DNA of 51,421 bases from Peribacillus psychrosaccharolyticus ATCC 23296 (GTDB lineage Bacteria; Bacillota; Bacilli; Bacillales; DSM-1321), in assembly GCF_000305495.1 (NCBI RefSeq), contig NZ_AJTN02000235.1, forward strand, positions 1 through 51,421, given 5' to 3'. The translations under genes and the position numbers were made by a program. Each line of letters starts with the position of its first letter. The stretch's first letter is position 1. This document shows positions 35,124-43,701 of the stretch, piece by piece. The notes under the pieces were generated by a model that saw only the letters and a list, made by a program, of their open reading frames with translations, was not told where the DNA came from and did not search any database.

Positions 35124-35143
35124 TTTTTTCTTTATTTTTTTAC

Positions 35144-36016
35144 TTACCCATTCACAACAGTTCCGCCATTTACATGAATAACTTGTCCGCTGATGTAGGA
35201 TGCGTCTTCACTTGCTAGGTATACATAGGCTCCTGCTAGTTCTTCTGGCTGTCCTGCGCGTCCCATTGGGGTGTTTGTGCCAAACTTGGCTACTTCTTCG
35301 TCTGAGAAGGATGCAGGGATCAGTGGTGTCCAGATTGGTCCTGGTGCAACTCCGTTTACACGAATGCCATCTTTGGATATGGAGTTGGAGAGGGCACGTG
35401 TGAAGGAAAGGATGGCGCCTTTGGTTGATGAATAATCGATCAGGGTTGGATTACCTTGATACGCTGTAATGGATGTTGTATTGATGATGCTGCTTCCTTT
35501 TTTTAGATGAGGTAATGCTGCTTTTGTTAGATAGAACATGGAGAAAATATTTGTTCTGAATGTTTTTTCTAGTTGTTCAGCAGTAATGTCAGTCAGGCTT
35601 TGCTGTACATGCTGTTCAGCCGCGTTATTGACTAGGATATCCAGTGACCCAAATGTTTCTAGGGTTTGCTTGATGACGTCCTGACAGAAGGTTTCATCAC
35701 CGATGTCACCAGCTAGTAGTAAGCATTTTTGACCTTCTTTTTCGATCAATTCCTTTGTAGTCTTAGCATCTTCATGTTCATCTAAATAAACGATGGCAAC
35801 ATCTGCGCCTTCTTTTGCATAGTAGATCGCTACTGACTTGCCAATCCCGCTGTCGCCGCCAGTTATAATGGCGGTTTTTCCTTTTAATTTGCCGCTGCCC
35901 TGGTAGGATTCTCTGACAGAATCTGGTTCAGGAGTCATTTTGGTTTCAGTACCCGGTTGATGTTGTTGATGTTGTGGTGGAAAACCTTGTTTATCTTGTT
36001 TTTGATTGCTGCTCAT
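35144..36016 (-). CDS. ydaD: YdaD-like short-chain dehydrogenase/reductase
   Basis: A 290-residue NAD(P)-dependent oxidoreductase. ATG 36016 follows GGAGGG; a longer TTG frame includes that ribosome site and is rejected. A polar N-terminal tail (FPPQHQQHQPGTETK) precedes the Rossmann fold, with TGGDSGIG at 52-59, NNAA near 130, and the catalytic set Ser182, Tyr195 and Lys199 (YSSTKGA). The C-terminus is GQVIHVNGGTVVNG. The tail and sequence match B. subtilis YdaD, a SigB-dependent general stress protein; YhxC and YhxD are close relatives, so the exact orthologue is uncertain. Substrate unknown. Confidence 0.9.
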   Translation of the reverse strand: MSSNQKQDKQGFPPQHQQHQPGTETKMTPEPDSVRESYQGSGKLKGKTAIITGGDSGIGKSVAIYYAKEGADVAIVYLDEHEDAKTTKELIEKEGQKCLLLAGDIGDETFCQDVIKQTLETFGSLDILVNNAAEQHVQQSLTDITAEQLEKTFRTNIFSMFYLTKAALPHLKKGSSIINTTSITAYQGNPTLIDYSSTKGAILSFTRALSNSISKDGIRVNGVAPGPIWTPLIPASFSDEEVAKFGTNTPMGRAGQPEELAGAYVYLASEDASYISGQVIHVNGGTVVNG

Positions 36017-36050
36017 ACATAATCCCTCCAATTTTTTATCTATATTTTGT

Positions 36051-36077
36051 TATTCCTCACTCTTGAAAAAATAAAAC
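36051..36077 (-). promoter_or_regulatory. Possible SigB promoter of the SDR gene
   Basis: On the - strand GTTTTA (36077-36072), 15 bases, GGAATA (36056-36051). This resembles GTTTAA / GGGWAW weakly. The call leans on the known SigB control of ydaD. Confidence 0.25.
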
Positions 36078-36137
36078 ATGGAAATACCTAGATAATGAAA
36101 AAAAGTTAGAAGGGCAGTCTATTCATGACACCAAAAT

Positions 36138-36170
36138 AAAAAATCTCCATGCTTGGCATGGAGATTTTTT
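36138..36170. terminator. Terminator after yitK
   Basis: Perfect 15-bp stem (AAAAAATCTCCATGC / GCATGGAGATTTTTT) with a 3-base loop, overlapping the yitK stop codon. It has A and T runs on its two sides, so it can work in both directions; both flanking genes are on the - strand. Confidence 0.88.
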
Positions 36171-36660
36171 ATCTATAGTTGATAAATTGAACATCGATGG
36201 ATAAGTCTGCGCCGCGAATGGCTGCGATGGCAGCTTGCAGATCATCACGATTTTTTCCAGTTACCCGGATTTGGTCATCTTGAATTTGGGTCTTGACTTT
36301 GATACCGCTGTTTTTTATGATAGTATTGATTTTTTTCGCTTGTTCTTTATCAATTCCTTGAATCAGTTTGGCACGTTGCCGGACATTTCCACCTGAAGCA
36401 CCTTCAATTTTTCCGTAATCAATATTACGGATAGGGACATCGCGTTTCACAAGCTTGCTGATTAAAACATCTTTCAGCTGATCTAATTTGTACTCATCAT
36501 CAGAAACCAAGACAAGTTCTTCTTTGTCGAGGGTAATGTCACTTTTGCTGCCTTTAAAATCATACCGAGTTTTGATTTCTTTAAGTGCCATTGTTACGGC
36601 ATTGGTCACTTCTGTAAATTCTACCTTTGAAACGACATCAAATGAATTTTCCTTACTCAT
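36169..36660 (-). CDS. yitK: YajQ/UPF0234 family protein YitK, nucleotide-binding
   Basis: A 163-residue soluble protein with two ferredoxin-like halves, identical in length to B. subtilis YitK. Key segments are [14 protein letters not shown] at the N-terminus, [18 protein letters not shown] near 26-43, [16 protein letters not shown] near 88-103 and the end [10 protein letters not shown]. In Xanthomonas a member of this family binds cyclic di-GMP; for Bacillus the ligand is not established. GGAGG precedes the ATG. It lies between the SDR and DegV genes on the same strand but is isolated by terminators on both sides. Confidence 0.94.
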   Translation of the reverse strand: MSKENSFDVVSKVEFTEVTNAVTMALKEIKTRYDFKGSKSDITLDKEELVLVSDDEYKLDQLKDVLISKLVKRDVPIRNIDYGKIEGASGGNVRQRAKLIQGIDKEQAKKINTIIKNSGIKVKTQIQDDQIRVTGKNRDDLQAAIAAIRGADLSIDVQFINYR

Positions 36661-36740
36661 GCCTTACCTCCAGCTTTATTTGTTTCTTTTATTATAATTA
36701 AACTATACTGTTAAGACAACCAAAGTCATTCAACGCACAT

Positions 36741-36770
36741 AAAAAAGAAAAGCAGTCGAAACTGCTTTTC
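36741..36770 (-). terminator. Terminator of the DegV-family gene
   Basis: GAAAAGCAGT / ACTGCTTTTC, 10-bp perfect stem with a 4-base loop, followed on the - strand by TTTTTT. Confidence 0.85.
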
Positions 36771-36781
36771 CTACTATCTAT

Positions 36782-37645
36782 TTATGATGGCGGGTTTTCA
36801 TCTAAGAAGAAGATGGCAATGGTACTTGGACCGGAGTGAGCTCCGACTACGGCTCCAACGATATTAATAATGACATTTTTAGTCCCAAACTCATTTTGAA
36901 TGGCTTCTTTCCATTCTAATGCGAGGGGCAGGTCATCTCCGTGACTGATAGCAATCGTTTGTTTATCGAGATCTACTCCGCGTTCGTGCATCACTTCTAA
37001 TGTACGTTTAACCAATTTTTTCTTGCCGCGGATTTTTTCAAGTGGAATTAGTTTTCCGTCTTCTACATGCAGCAACGGTTTAATATTTAACAAACCGCCT
37101 ACAAATGCAGAAGCTTTAGAAATTCGTCCACCACGGGCTAAGTAGTCTAGATTATCCACGGTGAAAAAATGAACCATGTGCTGTGCATGGAACGCAGCAG
37201 CGCGGCTGATTGTTTCTTTATCGGCACCAGCAGCGGCTAATTCCACCGCTTTCATGACAACGAGTCCTTGACCAAGGGATGCACATTTCGTATCAATGAT
37301 ATCCAAGTCGAAGTCAGGGTAGGTTTCCTTTACTTGGTTGTACACCATAACAGCCATTTGGTAGGTGCCTGAGAGTTCGGAAGAGAAGGCAACATAAACG
37401 GCCTGTTTCTTCTCAATGGCAAGCTGAGTAAATAGCTGGGTAACATATTCTGGTGAGGCCTGAGATGTTTTAGGAGCTTTTCCTTCGCGCATGGCTTGAT
37501 ATACTTCAGCCGGCTGAATCGTCTGCAAGTCTTCATAGTTGTTCCCATCTAAATGAACTTGCAGCGGGATAAATGAAACCTTATTTTCTTTATAGTAAGA
37601 CAGCGGCAAATCACATGCACTGTCAGCTATGATGGTAACGCTCAT
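36782..37645 (-). CDS. yitS: DegV family fatty-acid-binding protein (YitS-like)
   Basis: A 287-residue DegV protein. Such proteins bind a fatty acid; several act as FakB subunits, presenting the fatty acid to the kinase FakA for phosphorylation. Family marks are the opening TIIADSACDLP, the TSQASPEYV segment near residue 60, AFSSELSGTYQMA near 88, and GGRISKASAFVGGLLNIKPLL near 172. The C-terminus has GAVVGAHSGPSTIAIFF. AGCAGGTG lies upstream as a moderate ribosome site. It is divergent from yitT, the same neighbour as in B. subtilis. Confidence 0.93.
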   Translation of the reverse strand: MSVTIIADSACDLPLSYYKENKVSFIPLQVHLDGNNYEDLQTIQPAEVYQAMREGKAPKTSQASPEYVTQLFTQLAIEKKQAVYVAFSSELSGTYQMAVMVYNQVKETYPDFDLDIIDTKCASLGQGLVVMKAVELAAAGADKETISRAAAFHAQHMVHFFTVDNLDYLARGGRISKASAFVGGLLNIKPLLHVEDGKLIPLEKIRGKKKLVKRTLEVMHERGVDLDKQTIAISHGDDLPLALEWKEAIQNEFGTKNVIINIVGAVVGAHSGPSTIAIFFLDENPPS

Positions 37646-37797
37646 AGCTACACCTGCTTTCCTATATTAGATATAAATAATTACTATTAGTAAGTGTAGC
37701 ACGACATTGAAAAAAAACAATCCTAATGTCGTGTATAAGTTTATGATGATAGGGTAATTAAGATAACAGAACACACCTTAGATTGGAGACAGATTAA

Positions 37798-38640
37798 ATG
37801 TATATGATGGAAACGAAAAAAATGATTGTTGTCGTTATCGGTGCTTTTTTAAATGCGCTGGCAATGAACTTATTCTTAATCCCAGCTAATATCTATGCAA
37901 GCGGCTTTACTGGGTTGGCACAACTACTGTCAAGATTGGTTGGTTCCTTTGCACCTTTTAATATCTCAACAGGTATTTTATTATTTATCTTAAATATCCC
38001 CGTAACGATTATAGCATGGAGGAAAGTAGGAAAGTCATTCACTTTTTATAGTTTTCTAAGTGTTATTCTAATGAGTGTATTCCTTGAAATGATTCCTATC
38101 GTCCATGTTTCACCAGATATTCTGCTGAATGCCGTATTTGGTGGTGTGATTGCTGCTGTAGGTGTAGGGATTACGTTGAAATACGGTGCTTCTACTGGCG
38201 GGATGGACATTATTGCGATGCTTCTCTCAAGAATGAAGGATCGACCTGTTGGTACGTATTTGTTTGCCCTAAATGGGATTATTATTGTGACAGCAGGCTA
38301 TATTTATGGACCCGAAAAAGCATTGTATACCATTGTCACACTGTACACCTCGACTAGGGTAATTGATGCTATTCATACACGTCATGAAAAATTAACGGTG
38401 ATGATTATTACCAAAAAAGCCGACGAATTGAAGCAAGCCATACATAGCAAGCTGGTTCGTGGTATTACGTCACTGCCTGCTAAAGGCGGATTTACAAATG
38501 AAAATAAAGAAATGCTCATGATTGTGATAACACGTTATGAATTATATGAACTGGAGAAGGTTATCCAGGAAACCGATTCACAGGCATTTACCAATATTGT
38601 CGAAACGGCACATGTATTTGGCATGTTTCGAAAGGATTAA
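37798..38640 (+). CDS. yitT: YitT family membrane protein (DUF161/DUF2179)
   Basis: A 280-residue protein with five to six membrane helices in the first ~180 residues and a soluble C-terminal DUF2179 domain of about 90. Typical pieces are LNALAMNLFLIPANIYASGFTG, GVGITLKYGASTGGMDIIAM and the soluble GITSLPAKGGFTNENKEMLM. GGAGAC precedes the first ATG (37798); ATGs at 37804 and 37807 are alternatives. Substrate and function are unknown. Gene order DegV-yitT-yitU-yitV-yitW matches B. subtilis. Confidence 0.93.
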   Translation: MYMMETKKMIVVVIGAFLNALAMNLFLIPANIYASGFTGLAQLLSRLVGSFAPFNISTGILLFILNIPVTIIAWRKVGKSFTFYSFLSVILMSVFLEMIPIVHVSPDILLNAVFGGVIAAVGVGITLKYGASTGGMDIIAMLLSRMKDRPVGTYLFALNGIIIVTAGYIYGPEKALYTIVTLYTSTRVIDAIHTRHEKLTVMIITKKADELKQAIHSKLVRGITSLPAKGGFTNENKEMLMIVITRYELYELEKVIQETDSQAFTNIVETAHVFGMFRKD

Positions 38641-38641
38641 T

Positions 38642-38676
38642 AAAAGGCCTCTATCCGAAACGGATAGAGGCCTTTT
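38642..38676. terminator. Bidirectional terminator after yitT
   Basis: A 16-bp perfect stem (AAAAGGCCTCTATCCG / CGGATAGAGGCCTTTT) with loop AAA, then ATTTATTTCTTTTT. It separates yitT from the converging small genes. Confidence 0.92.
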
Positions 38677-38678
38677 AT

Positions 38679-38882
38679 TTATTTCTTTTTATATTTCGAG
38701 CTTTCTAAATCAGACTGCAGTTCACTCAGCTGTTCCCTTTCGGCATCCGTAGAATTAGCAAAGGCCGATGAAAGTGCGTTTTGAGCAGTTTCCATCATTT
38801 CTTCGTCAGATTTGGATGAATGGTGTCCGTGAAGGGCTTCATCAACGAACTTATGGGCTTGTTGGAATAATTTATTACCCAT
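38679..38882 (-). CDS. Small DUF3813-type protein
   Basis: A 67-residue hydrophilic protein starting MGNKLFQQAHKFVDEALHG and ending SSKYKKK, mostly helical. I recall this as DUF3813, a small family of Bacillaceae. Its ATG overlaps the stop of the upstream 50-codon gene (TAATG), and it has no strong ribosome site of its own, so translation is probably coupled. Function unknown. The mix of acidic helix and basic tail gives no enzymatic hint. Confidence 0.75.
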   Translation of the reverse strand: MGNKLFQQAHKFVDEALHGHHSSKSDEEMMETAQNALSSAFANSTDAEREQLSELQSDLESSKYKKK

Positions 38883-39034
38883 TAAAAGCCGCCATAGCTT
38901 TGTTCAGACATAGTCTGCAGTTGTTTTTCTTCTGCTTCAGCATACGTAGAATGATAAGGAATTCGTTCAGCGTGCTGTGCAATCGCATTTTTCCCTTGCT
39001 GCACAAACCGTTTGGACTTATTTCTTTTACCCAT
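38882..39034 (-). CDS. 50-residue basic protein of unknown function
   Basis: ATG 39034 follows GGAGGCG at 6 bases, a strong signal; the longer in-frame ATG at 39064 has none. The protein reads MGKRNKSKRFVQQGKNAIAQ at the start, basic, and then an acidic half ending QTMSEQSYGGF. The size and basic opening recall minor small acid-soluble spore proteins, but I do not recognise a family. It is translationally coupled to the DUF3813 gene and lies between yitT and yitU. Confidence 0.7.
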   Translation of the reverse strand: MGKRNKSKRFVQQGKNAIAQHAERIPYHSTYAEAEEKQLQTMSEQSYGGF

Positions 39035-39114
39035 TCGTATCGCCTCCGCATTTGTTATTGACACGTGTTTCGGTGTCTACATTAGTTTAGCCAAACGTCT
39101 AAAACTTACTAACC

Positions 39115-39936
39115 TTAAAATTTGGTCTTTATGTTGAACTTTTCCTGAAGGAATAATGCAATCCCGTCTTCTTCATTGGTTAAAGTAACTTCATTCGCTA
39201 CATTTTTTAATTGATCAATGGCATTTCCCATCGCTACGCCTGTTCCTGCGTATTCAAGCATCTCTAAATCATTATCCTCATCGCCGAATGCAATGATGCG
39301 TTCCACAGGAACATTCAGGTGCTGCGCCACTCGTTTAATGCCTACAGCTTTATTTAGCCCTGTTTTGACCATTTCGATGACATGGAATGGATCGGCCCAG
39401 CGGCGATGATCAATAACCTCTGCGTGAACATCGGATAAATGCTGGCGAATGTCATCAACATGTTGTTGATCCGTATGAATGAGCATGCTGGTAGGGGAAG
39501 CGTTAAGGAAATTACGTAAATCTCCTGTTGTCACTTTGGGAGACCCGACTTGCATGAGATTAATCAACTTTTCATCATGGTAATGGAAATACACATCATC
39601 CTGAATTTCAGCAATAATATTGTGGAATTGGAAATTTTGCATCGCTTCAACAATATCTTTTGCCACTTTCATATCCATTGGAGAGTGATACGTCCCCCAG
39701 CTTTTGTTACGAGGATGATGAACGAACGCTCCATTAAAGTTAACAATTGGTGTTTGCAGACCTAGCTCGTGATAATACATTTCACTCGAACGATATGGAC
39801 GTCCTGTCGCAATCATCACCTCATGGCCATTTTCTTTTAAATGCAGTAACGTTTTTTTTGTGCGCTCTGATATGGCTTTTTCATCTGTAAGCAATGTTCC
39901 GTCTAAATCTAAAACAATTAAATGTTTTTCTGCCAT
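39115..39936 (-). CDS. yitU: HAD-superfamily phosphatase YitU (Cof type)
   Basis: A 273-residue cytoplasmic phosphatase. Motif I is DLDGT with nucleophile Asp10 and acid Asp12. Motif II is IATGRP near 42-47, the C2-type cap lies between residues ~85 and 190, the conserved Lys is in KAVGIKRV near 198, and motif IV is GDEDNDLEML near 217. B. subtilis YitU is one of the enzymes that dephosphorylate the riboflavin precursor ARPP. Substrates of Cof-type enzymes are broad. GGTGAC gives a modest ribosome site upstream. It is divergent from yitV. Confidence 0.93.
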   Translation of the reverse strand: MAEKHLIVLDLDGTLLTDEKAISERTKKTLLHLKENGHEVMIATGRPYRSSEMYYHELGLQTPIVNFNGAFVHHPRNKSWGTYHSPMDMKVAKDIVEAMQNFQFHNIIAEIQDDVYFHYHDEKLINLMQVGSPKVTTGDLRNFLNASPTSMLIHTDQQHVDDIRQHLSDVHAEVIDHRRWADPFHVIEMVKTGLNKAVGIKRVAQHLNVPVERIIAFGDEDNDLEMLEYAGTGVAMGNAIDQLKNVANEVTLTNEEDGIALFLQEKFNIKTKF

Positions 39937-40076
39937 TGTTTGTCACCTTCAGTTCTTTTGTTTGTGTTGATGTCTTAATAGTAACGTATTGTCAGACAAT
40001 GTTAAATCTTTTTCATTAGGTAGTATTCAGGTATAGTGATATTATTCAAATAAATGAAATGACTGGGGGAAATTCT

Positions 40077-40859
40077 TTGATTATCGTAGAAAAAGAACGT
40101 ATTGCTGGTATTCCCGTTTTACATGTGGCAAAACAAGATATATGGAAGGAAGTATCTCCCTTAGTTATTTTTATCCACGGTTTTGGGAGTGCAAAAGAAC
40201 ATAATCTGCATTATGCTTATTTGCTGGCGGAAAAAGGGTTTCGGGTTATTTTGCCTGATGTTGCTTGGCATGGTGAACGCGAAGAAGGACTTAAGGAGTC
40301 GCAGCTCCTAAATCACTTCTGGCCAATCGTTGTTCAAACGATAGAAGAATTGGCAGTCATTAAGGATGAACTGCTGACAAGAAAATTAATTGATCCTGCA
40401 AGAATCGGTGTGGCGGGAACATCCCTTGGAGGGATCGTGACAAATGGAGCGCTTGCGGTCTATGATTGGGTCCATGCAGCTGTGAGTCTAATGGGGAATC
40501 CAGCCTATTTAGATTACGCCAAGCTTCAGTTAGAAACGATACAAAAGCATAATCCTAACTTTACTATATCAGAGGAAGAATCAGAAAGACAAATGGCCTT
40601 AATCAGCAAGTATGATTTAAGTTTACAGCCTGAAAAATTAGCCGGGAGACCGCTATTATATTGGCACGGAGCAAAAGATCCAATTGTTCCTTATACATTT
40701 GCGTACAAATTTTACGAATCAATCAGGCCGGCATATGAGCAAAATAAGCTTGAGTTTATTCTAGATCCACGAGCTGAGCATAAAGTTAGTAGATATGGAC
40801 TGATCCAGACGGCAGAATGGTTTGACAAGCATTTAACAAGAGTTGGGCAAAATACTTAA
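40077..40859 (+). CDS. yitV: Alpha/beta hydrolase YitV
   Basis: A predicted esterase or dipeptidyl-peptidase-like hydrolase of 260 residues. TTG 40077 is preferred because GGGGGA lies 7 bases upstream and the product then matches the family length; the in-frame ATG 40059 lies upstream of that site. The oxyanion segment FIHGFGS is near 32-38. The nucleophile is Ser116 in GTSLGG. The acid is probably the Asp in GAKDPIVP and the base the His in AEHKVS. It has no signal peptide. Substrate unknown. yitW follows 59 bases later. Confidence 0.88.
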   Translation: MIIVEKERIAGIPVLHVAKQDIWKEVSPLVIFIHGFGSAKEHNLHYAYLLAEKGFRVILPDVAWHGEREEGLKESQLLNHFWPIVVQTIEELAVIKDELLTRKLIDPARIGVAGTSLGGIVTNGALAVYDWVHAAVSLMGNPAYLDYAKLQLETIQKHNPNFTISEEESERQMALISKYDLSLQPEKLAGRPLLYWHGAKDPIVPYTFAYKFYESIRPAYEQNKLEFILDPRAEHKVSRYGLIQTAEWFDKHLTRVGQNT

Positions 40860-40918
40860 TAAAATGGCTAATATCTGCTATGATGGAGATATCACAGCTC
40901 ATAAAGGAGAGTCTTAAT

Positions 40919-41227
40919 ATGGATGCTGAATTAAAAGAGAGTATGATGGGCGCACTGGAACAAGTTATTGATCCAGAGCTTGGAATAGATATAGTAAATT
41001 TAGGTTTAGTCTACGATGTAGATTTAGATGAAGCAGGACAGGCAACGGTAACGATGACGCTGACAGCTATGGGATGTCCACTAGCAGCTACGATTGTTGA
41101 TCAAGTTAAATTATCGCTTGAGGATTTACCTGAAGTGAAAGATACAGAAGTGAATATTGTTTGGAATCCGGGTTGGACCAAGGACCGCATGTCTCGTTAT
41201 GCAAAGATTGCCTTAGGGATTCAGTAA
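40919..41227 (+). CDS. yitW: MIP18/DUF59 family iron-sulfur assembly protein YitW
   Basis: A 102-residue protein from ATG 40919, preceded by AAAGGAGAG; a longer ATG frame from 40880 lacks a ribosome site. It opens MDAELKESMMGALEQVIDPELG, the classic MIP18 start, and has the conserved Cys in TAMGCPLAAT. Such proteins help deliver or assemble iron-sulfur clusters (SufT-like). It ends in a terminator before moaA. Confidence 0.92.
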   Translation: MDAELKESMMGALEQVIDPELGIDIVNLGLVYDVDLDEAGQATVTMTLTAMGCPLAATIVDQVKLSLEDLPEVKDTEVNIVWNPGWTKDRMSRYAKIALGIQ

Positions 41228-41246
41228 AAATTATGGTACGATTGAT

Positions 41247-41302
41247 TAGGCAGAAGGACAGGAGGCTGTTAATGGCCTCTAGACCAGGTTTCTGCCTTTT
41301 TT
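41247..41302 (+). terminator. Terminator between yitW and moaA
   Basis: Outer stem AGGCAGAA / TTCTGCCT with an inner GAGGC / GCCTC stem, followed by seven to eight Ts. It separates moaA from yitVW. Confidence 0.8.
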
Positions 41303-41327
41303 TAGTTCTTATAAGGGAGTGATAATA

Positions 41328-42344
41328 ATGGACAGCATGAAAATAAAGGATGCTTTGGACAGACCCCTTAGAGATTTACGAATATCTGTTATTGATCGCT
41401 GTAACTTTAGATGCCAATATTGTATGCCGGCGGAAATTTTTAATGAAAATTTTCATTTTCTCCCGCACAATGAGCTTTTATCATATGAAGAAATAGAGAG
41501 AGTAGCAAAGATTTTTGCAAGTCTTGGAGTGGAAAAATTACGTTTAACAGGCGGTGAGCCGCTTTTACGTAGGGAATTGCCTGTTCTAATTGAAAAGTTA
41601 TCGAAAATTGAAGGCATTAATGATATCGGACTGACCACGAATGGCGTTTTCTTAAAGCGTTATGCGAAAGAATTGAAAGAAGCTGGGTTAGACCGTGTCA
41701 ATATCAGCCTGGACAGTATCGACGATGAATTGTTTAAACAAATAAACGGCCGTAATATTGGGACAAAGAAAGTAATGGAAGGAATCACTGCAGCTAAAGA
41801 AGCAGGCCTTGGCATTAAAATTAATATGGTTGTAAAAAAAGGATTAAATGAATCGCAAATTCTTCCAATGGCAAGGTACTGCAAAGAAGAAGGCGTGCAG
41901 CTGCGCTATATTGAATTCATGGATGTCGGCAGCACGAATGGCTGGCAAATGGACAATGTAGTGACGAAAAAGGAAATCCTGCAGATGCTGGAAAGTGAGT
42001 TCGAGCTCGAGGCAGTAGAAGAAGATTACTTTGGTGAAGTAGCTAAGCGTTATCGCTATATAGGGACTGACAATCAAGTCGGTTTTATTACCTCAGTTTC
42101 AGAATCATTCTGCGGCAGCTGTACACGAGCACGACTTTCAGCAAATGGAAGTTTATTCACCTGTCTATTTAATGGAAATGGACATGACCTTAAAGAGCTG
42201 CTTCGTTCAGACATGAATGATGAAGACTTACGTGAACACCTAATTGGCTGGTGGAATCACCGCAAAGACCGTTATTCGGATGAACGAATCGAAGGCAAAA
42301 ATCAGAATCAGCAAAAAATTGAAATGTCCTACATTGGCGGTTAA
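41328..42344 (+). CDS. moaA: GTP 3',8-cyclase MoaA
   Basis: A radical SAM enzyme that starts molybdenum cofactor synthesis by converting GTP to 3',8-cyclo-GTP. The 338-residue protein (ATG 41328, AAGGGAGTG upstream; a GTG frame three codons earlier overlaps that region) has the SAM cluster CNFRCQYC with Cys25, Cys29 and Cys32, and the second cluster Cys262, Cys265 and Cys279 in [10 protein letters not shown]...FTC. It ends in the conserved Gly-Gly tail. No other moa, moe or mob gene is in this window. B. subtilis has yitY/yitZ at this place, so this gene looks inserted or moved. Confidence 0.95.
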   Translation: MDSMKIKDALDRPLRDLRISVIDRCNFRCQYCMPAEIFNENFHFLPHNELLSYEEIERVAKIFASLGVEKLRLTGGEPLLRRELPVLIEKLSKIEGINDIGLTTNGVFLKRYAKELKEAGLDRVNISLDSIDDELFKQINGRNIGTKKVMEGITAAKEAGLGIKINMVVKKGLNESQILPMARYCKEEGVQLRYIEFMDVGSTNGWQMDNVVTKKEILQMLESEFELEAVEEDYFGEVAKRYRYIGTDNQVGFITSVSESFCGSCTRARLSANGSLFTCLFNGNGHDLKELLRSDMNDEDLREHLIGWWNHRKDRYSDERIEGKNQNQQKIEMSYIGG

Positions 42345-42370
42345 GCAAATTATGCTTAACCGTTTTTTTT
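42338..42370 (+). terminator. Terminator overlapping the moaA stop codon
   Basis: CGGTTAAGCA / TGCTTAACCG, 10-bp perfect stem, 5-base loop, then eight Ts. Confidence 0.9.
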
Positions 42371-42579
42371 GTGTAGAAAGATGCCCCGTGGGGTATTATT
42401 GTGCTGTGAACCGTATCTAGACGGGAATAAATATCATAAAAGAAAAGAAATACCCCCGACCTTCAATAATAAAAATCCTACTTTGTCCTTAGAGAGCAAG
42501 CAAGGAGCTAGATTGCTCCAGTAATACTCCCTTAATTATTCGAAGAAACCCAATTATCTAATATTTTATAAAAATACAA

Positions 42580-42608
42580 TTGATTTTATTTTTATTCAGT
42601 CATATAAT
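42580..42608 (+). promoter_or_regulatory. SigA promoter of the arginine operon
   Basis: TTGATT at 42580-42585, exactly 17 bases, TATAAT at 42603-42608. The argC start codon is 42 bases downstream. GGAG at 42638-42641 serves as the ribosome site. Confidence 0.7.
42583..42600 (-). promoter_or_regulatory. Possible ARG box (AhrC/ArgR operator) in the argC promoter
   Basis: The - strand reads ACTGAATAAAAATAAAAT, close to the AhrC box CATGAATAAAAATTCAAG over its first two thirds. It fills the spacer of the promoter, so binding would block RNA polymerase. Confidence 0.45.
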
Positions 42609-42649
42609 AATAGAAATAAAGAATAGGGCAATAAATTGGAGTTGATAGT

Positions 42650-43684
42650 ATGAATGTTTCTATTGTAGGCGCAACGGGTTACGGGGGACTGGAGTTAATT
42701 AGACTCCTGAAAATGCATCCGAAGTTTACAATTACTTCTTTGCATACTTCTTCGAAGTTCGGTGAACCGATTCATAATGAGTACGCACATTTATTACATG
42801 AAGAGTATCTATTAAATAAAATTGACCCAGAAAAAATAGCTAAGCAAGCTGATATTGTTTTTCTTGCAACGCCGTCTGGGGCATCGTCGGAATTGGTTTC
42901 TTCGTTTAAGAATCTTGATATTAAAGTCATTGATCTCTCTGGTGATCTTCGTTTAAAGACACCCGGTGAATATGAAAAATGGTATAAACGTACACCAGCA
43001 CCTGCTGATCTCTTAAATAAAGCTGTTTACGGACTTTCTGAGTGGAATGCCGATCAAATCAAAGATGCTGAGATTCTGAGCAATCCTGGTTGTTACCCGA
43101 CAGCAACATTACTTGGGTTAGCGCCGCTGTATAAAGCAGGATTAGCAAGTGGTGAAGACGTGATTGTCGATGCGAAATCTGCCGTTTCCGGTGCTGGAAA
43201 ATCACCAACTGATGCAACTCACTTTAGTACCATGAATGAAAATTTCAAGGTGTATAAGGTCCATAGTCATCAGCATATTCCTGAAATTGAGCAACAATTG
43301 GGCATTTGGTCCGAAAAAAGTAAGCCCATTTCGTTCACTACGCATCTGGTTCCGATGACACGAGGAATTATGGTGACGATGTACGTGAAATTACAACAGA
43401 AAATGACCACGGAACAATTACATAAGTTATATACAGAGACCTATGAGAGTCATCCATTTGTACGGATACAGCCAATCGGAAGCTTCCCTGCGACGAAGCA
43501 GGTATACGGCTCAAACTTTTGTGATATCGGTGTGGCCTATGATGAGCGTACGGAGAAAGCAACGATCATTTCGGTCATCGACAACCTGGTAAAGGGGGCA
43601 GCAGGGCAGGCCATTCAAAATGCAAATCTCATGATGGGGTATGAAGAAACGTCAGGGTTAATGACACTTCCTCTATATCCTTAA
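42650..43684 (+). CDS. argC: N-acetyl-gamma-glutamyl-phosphate reductase
   Basis: Third step of arginine synthesis: NADPH-dependent reduction of N-acetylglutamyl phosphate to the semialdehyde. The 344-residue protein has the nucleotide-binding GATGYGGLEL at residues 7-16, catalytic Cys148 in SNPGCYPT, and HSHQHIPEIEQ with the family His residues near 205. GGAGTTG lies 8 bases before the ATG. It is the first gene of argC-argJ-argB-argD-carA-carB-argF, with argJ starting 17 bases later. Confidence 0.96.
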   Translation: MNVSIVGATGYGGLELIRLLKMHPKFTITSLHTSSKFGEPIHNEYAHLLHEEYLLNKIDPEKIAKQADIVFLATPSGASSELVSSFKNLDIKVIDLSGDLRLKTPGEYEKWYKRTPAPADLLNKAVYGLSEWNADQIKDAEILSNPGCYPTATLLGLAPLYKAGLASGEDVIVDAKSAVSGAGKSPTDATHFSTMNENFKVYKVHSHQHIPEIEQQLGIWSEKSKPISFTTHLVPMTRGIMVTMYVKLQQKMTTEQLHKLYTETYESHPFVRIQPIGSFPATKQVYGSNFCDIGVAYDERTEKATIISVIDNLVKGAAGQAIQNANLMMGYEETSGLMTLPLYP

Positions 43685-43701
43685 CCAATAGGAGGTACTA
43701 A

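Larger units (their letters stand above)
42371..42649 (+). other. 279-base control region upstream of the arginine operon
   Basis: No gene was seen. A small hairpin TGCCCC / GGGGTA lies near 42382-42396, and GGAGC / GCTCC near 42503-42518. A promoter and a possible ARG box lie at 42580-42608. No T-box or riboswitch was recognised. Confidence 0.6.

Noticed and set aside
42371-42560. T-box or molybdenum cofactor riboswitch between moaA and argC
   Set aside because: No T-box sequence or specifier stem was found, and the small GC hairpins do not match a known riboswitch; the region also lies downstream, not upstream, of moaA.
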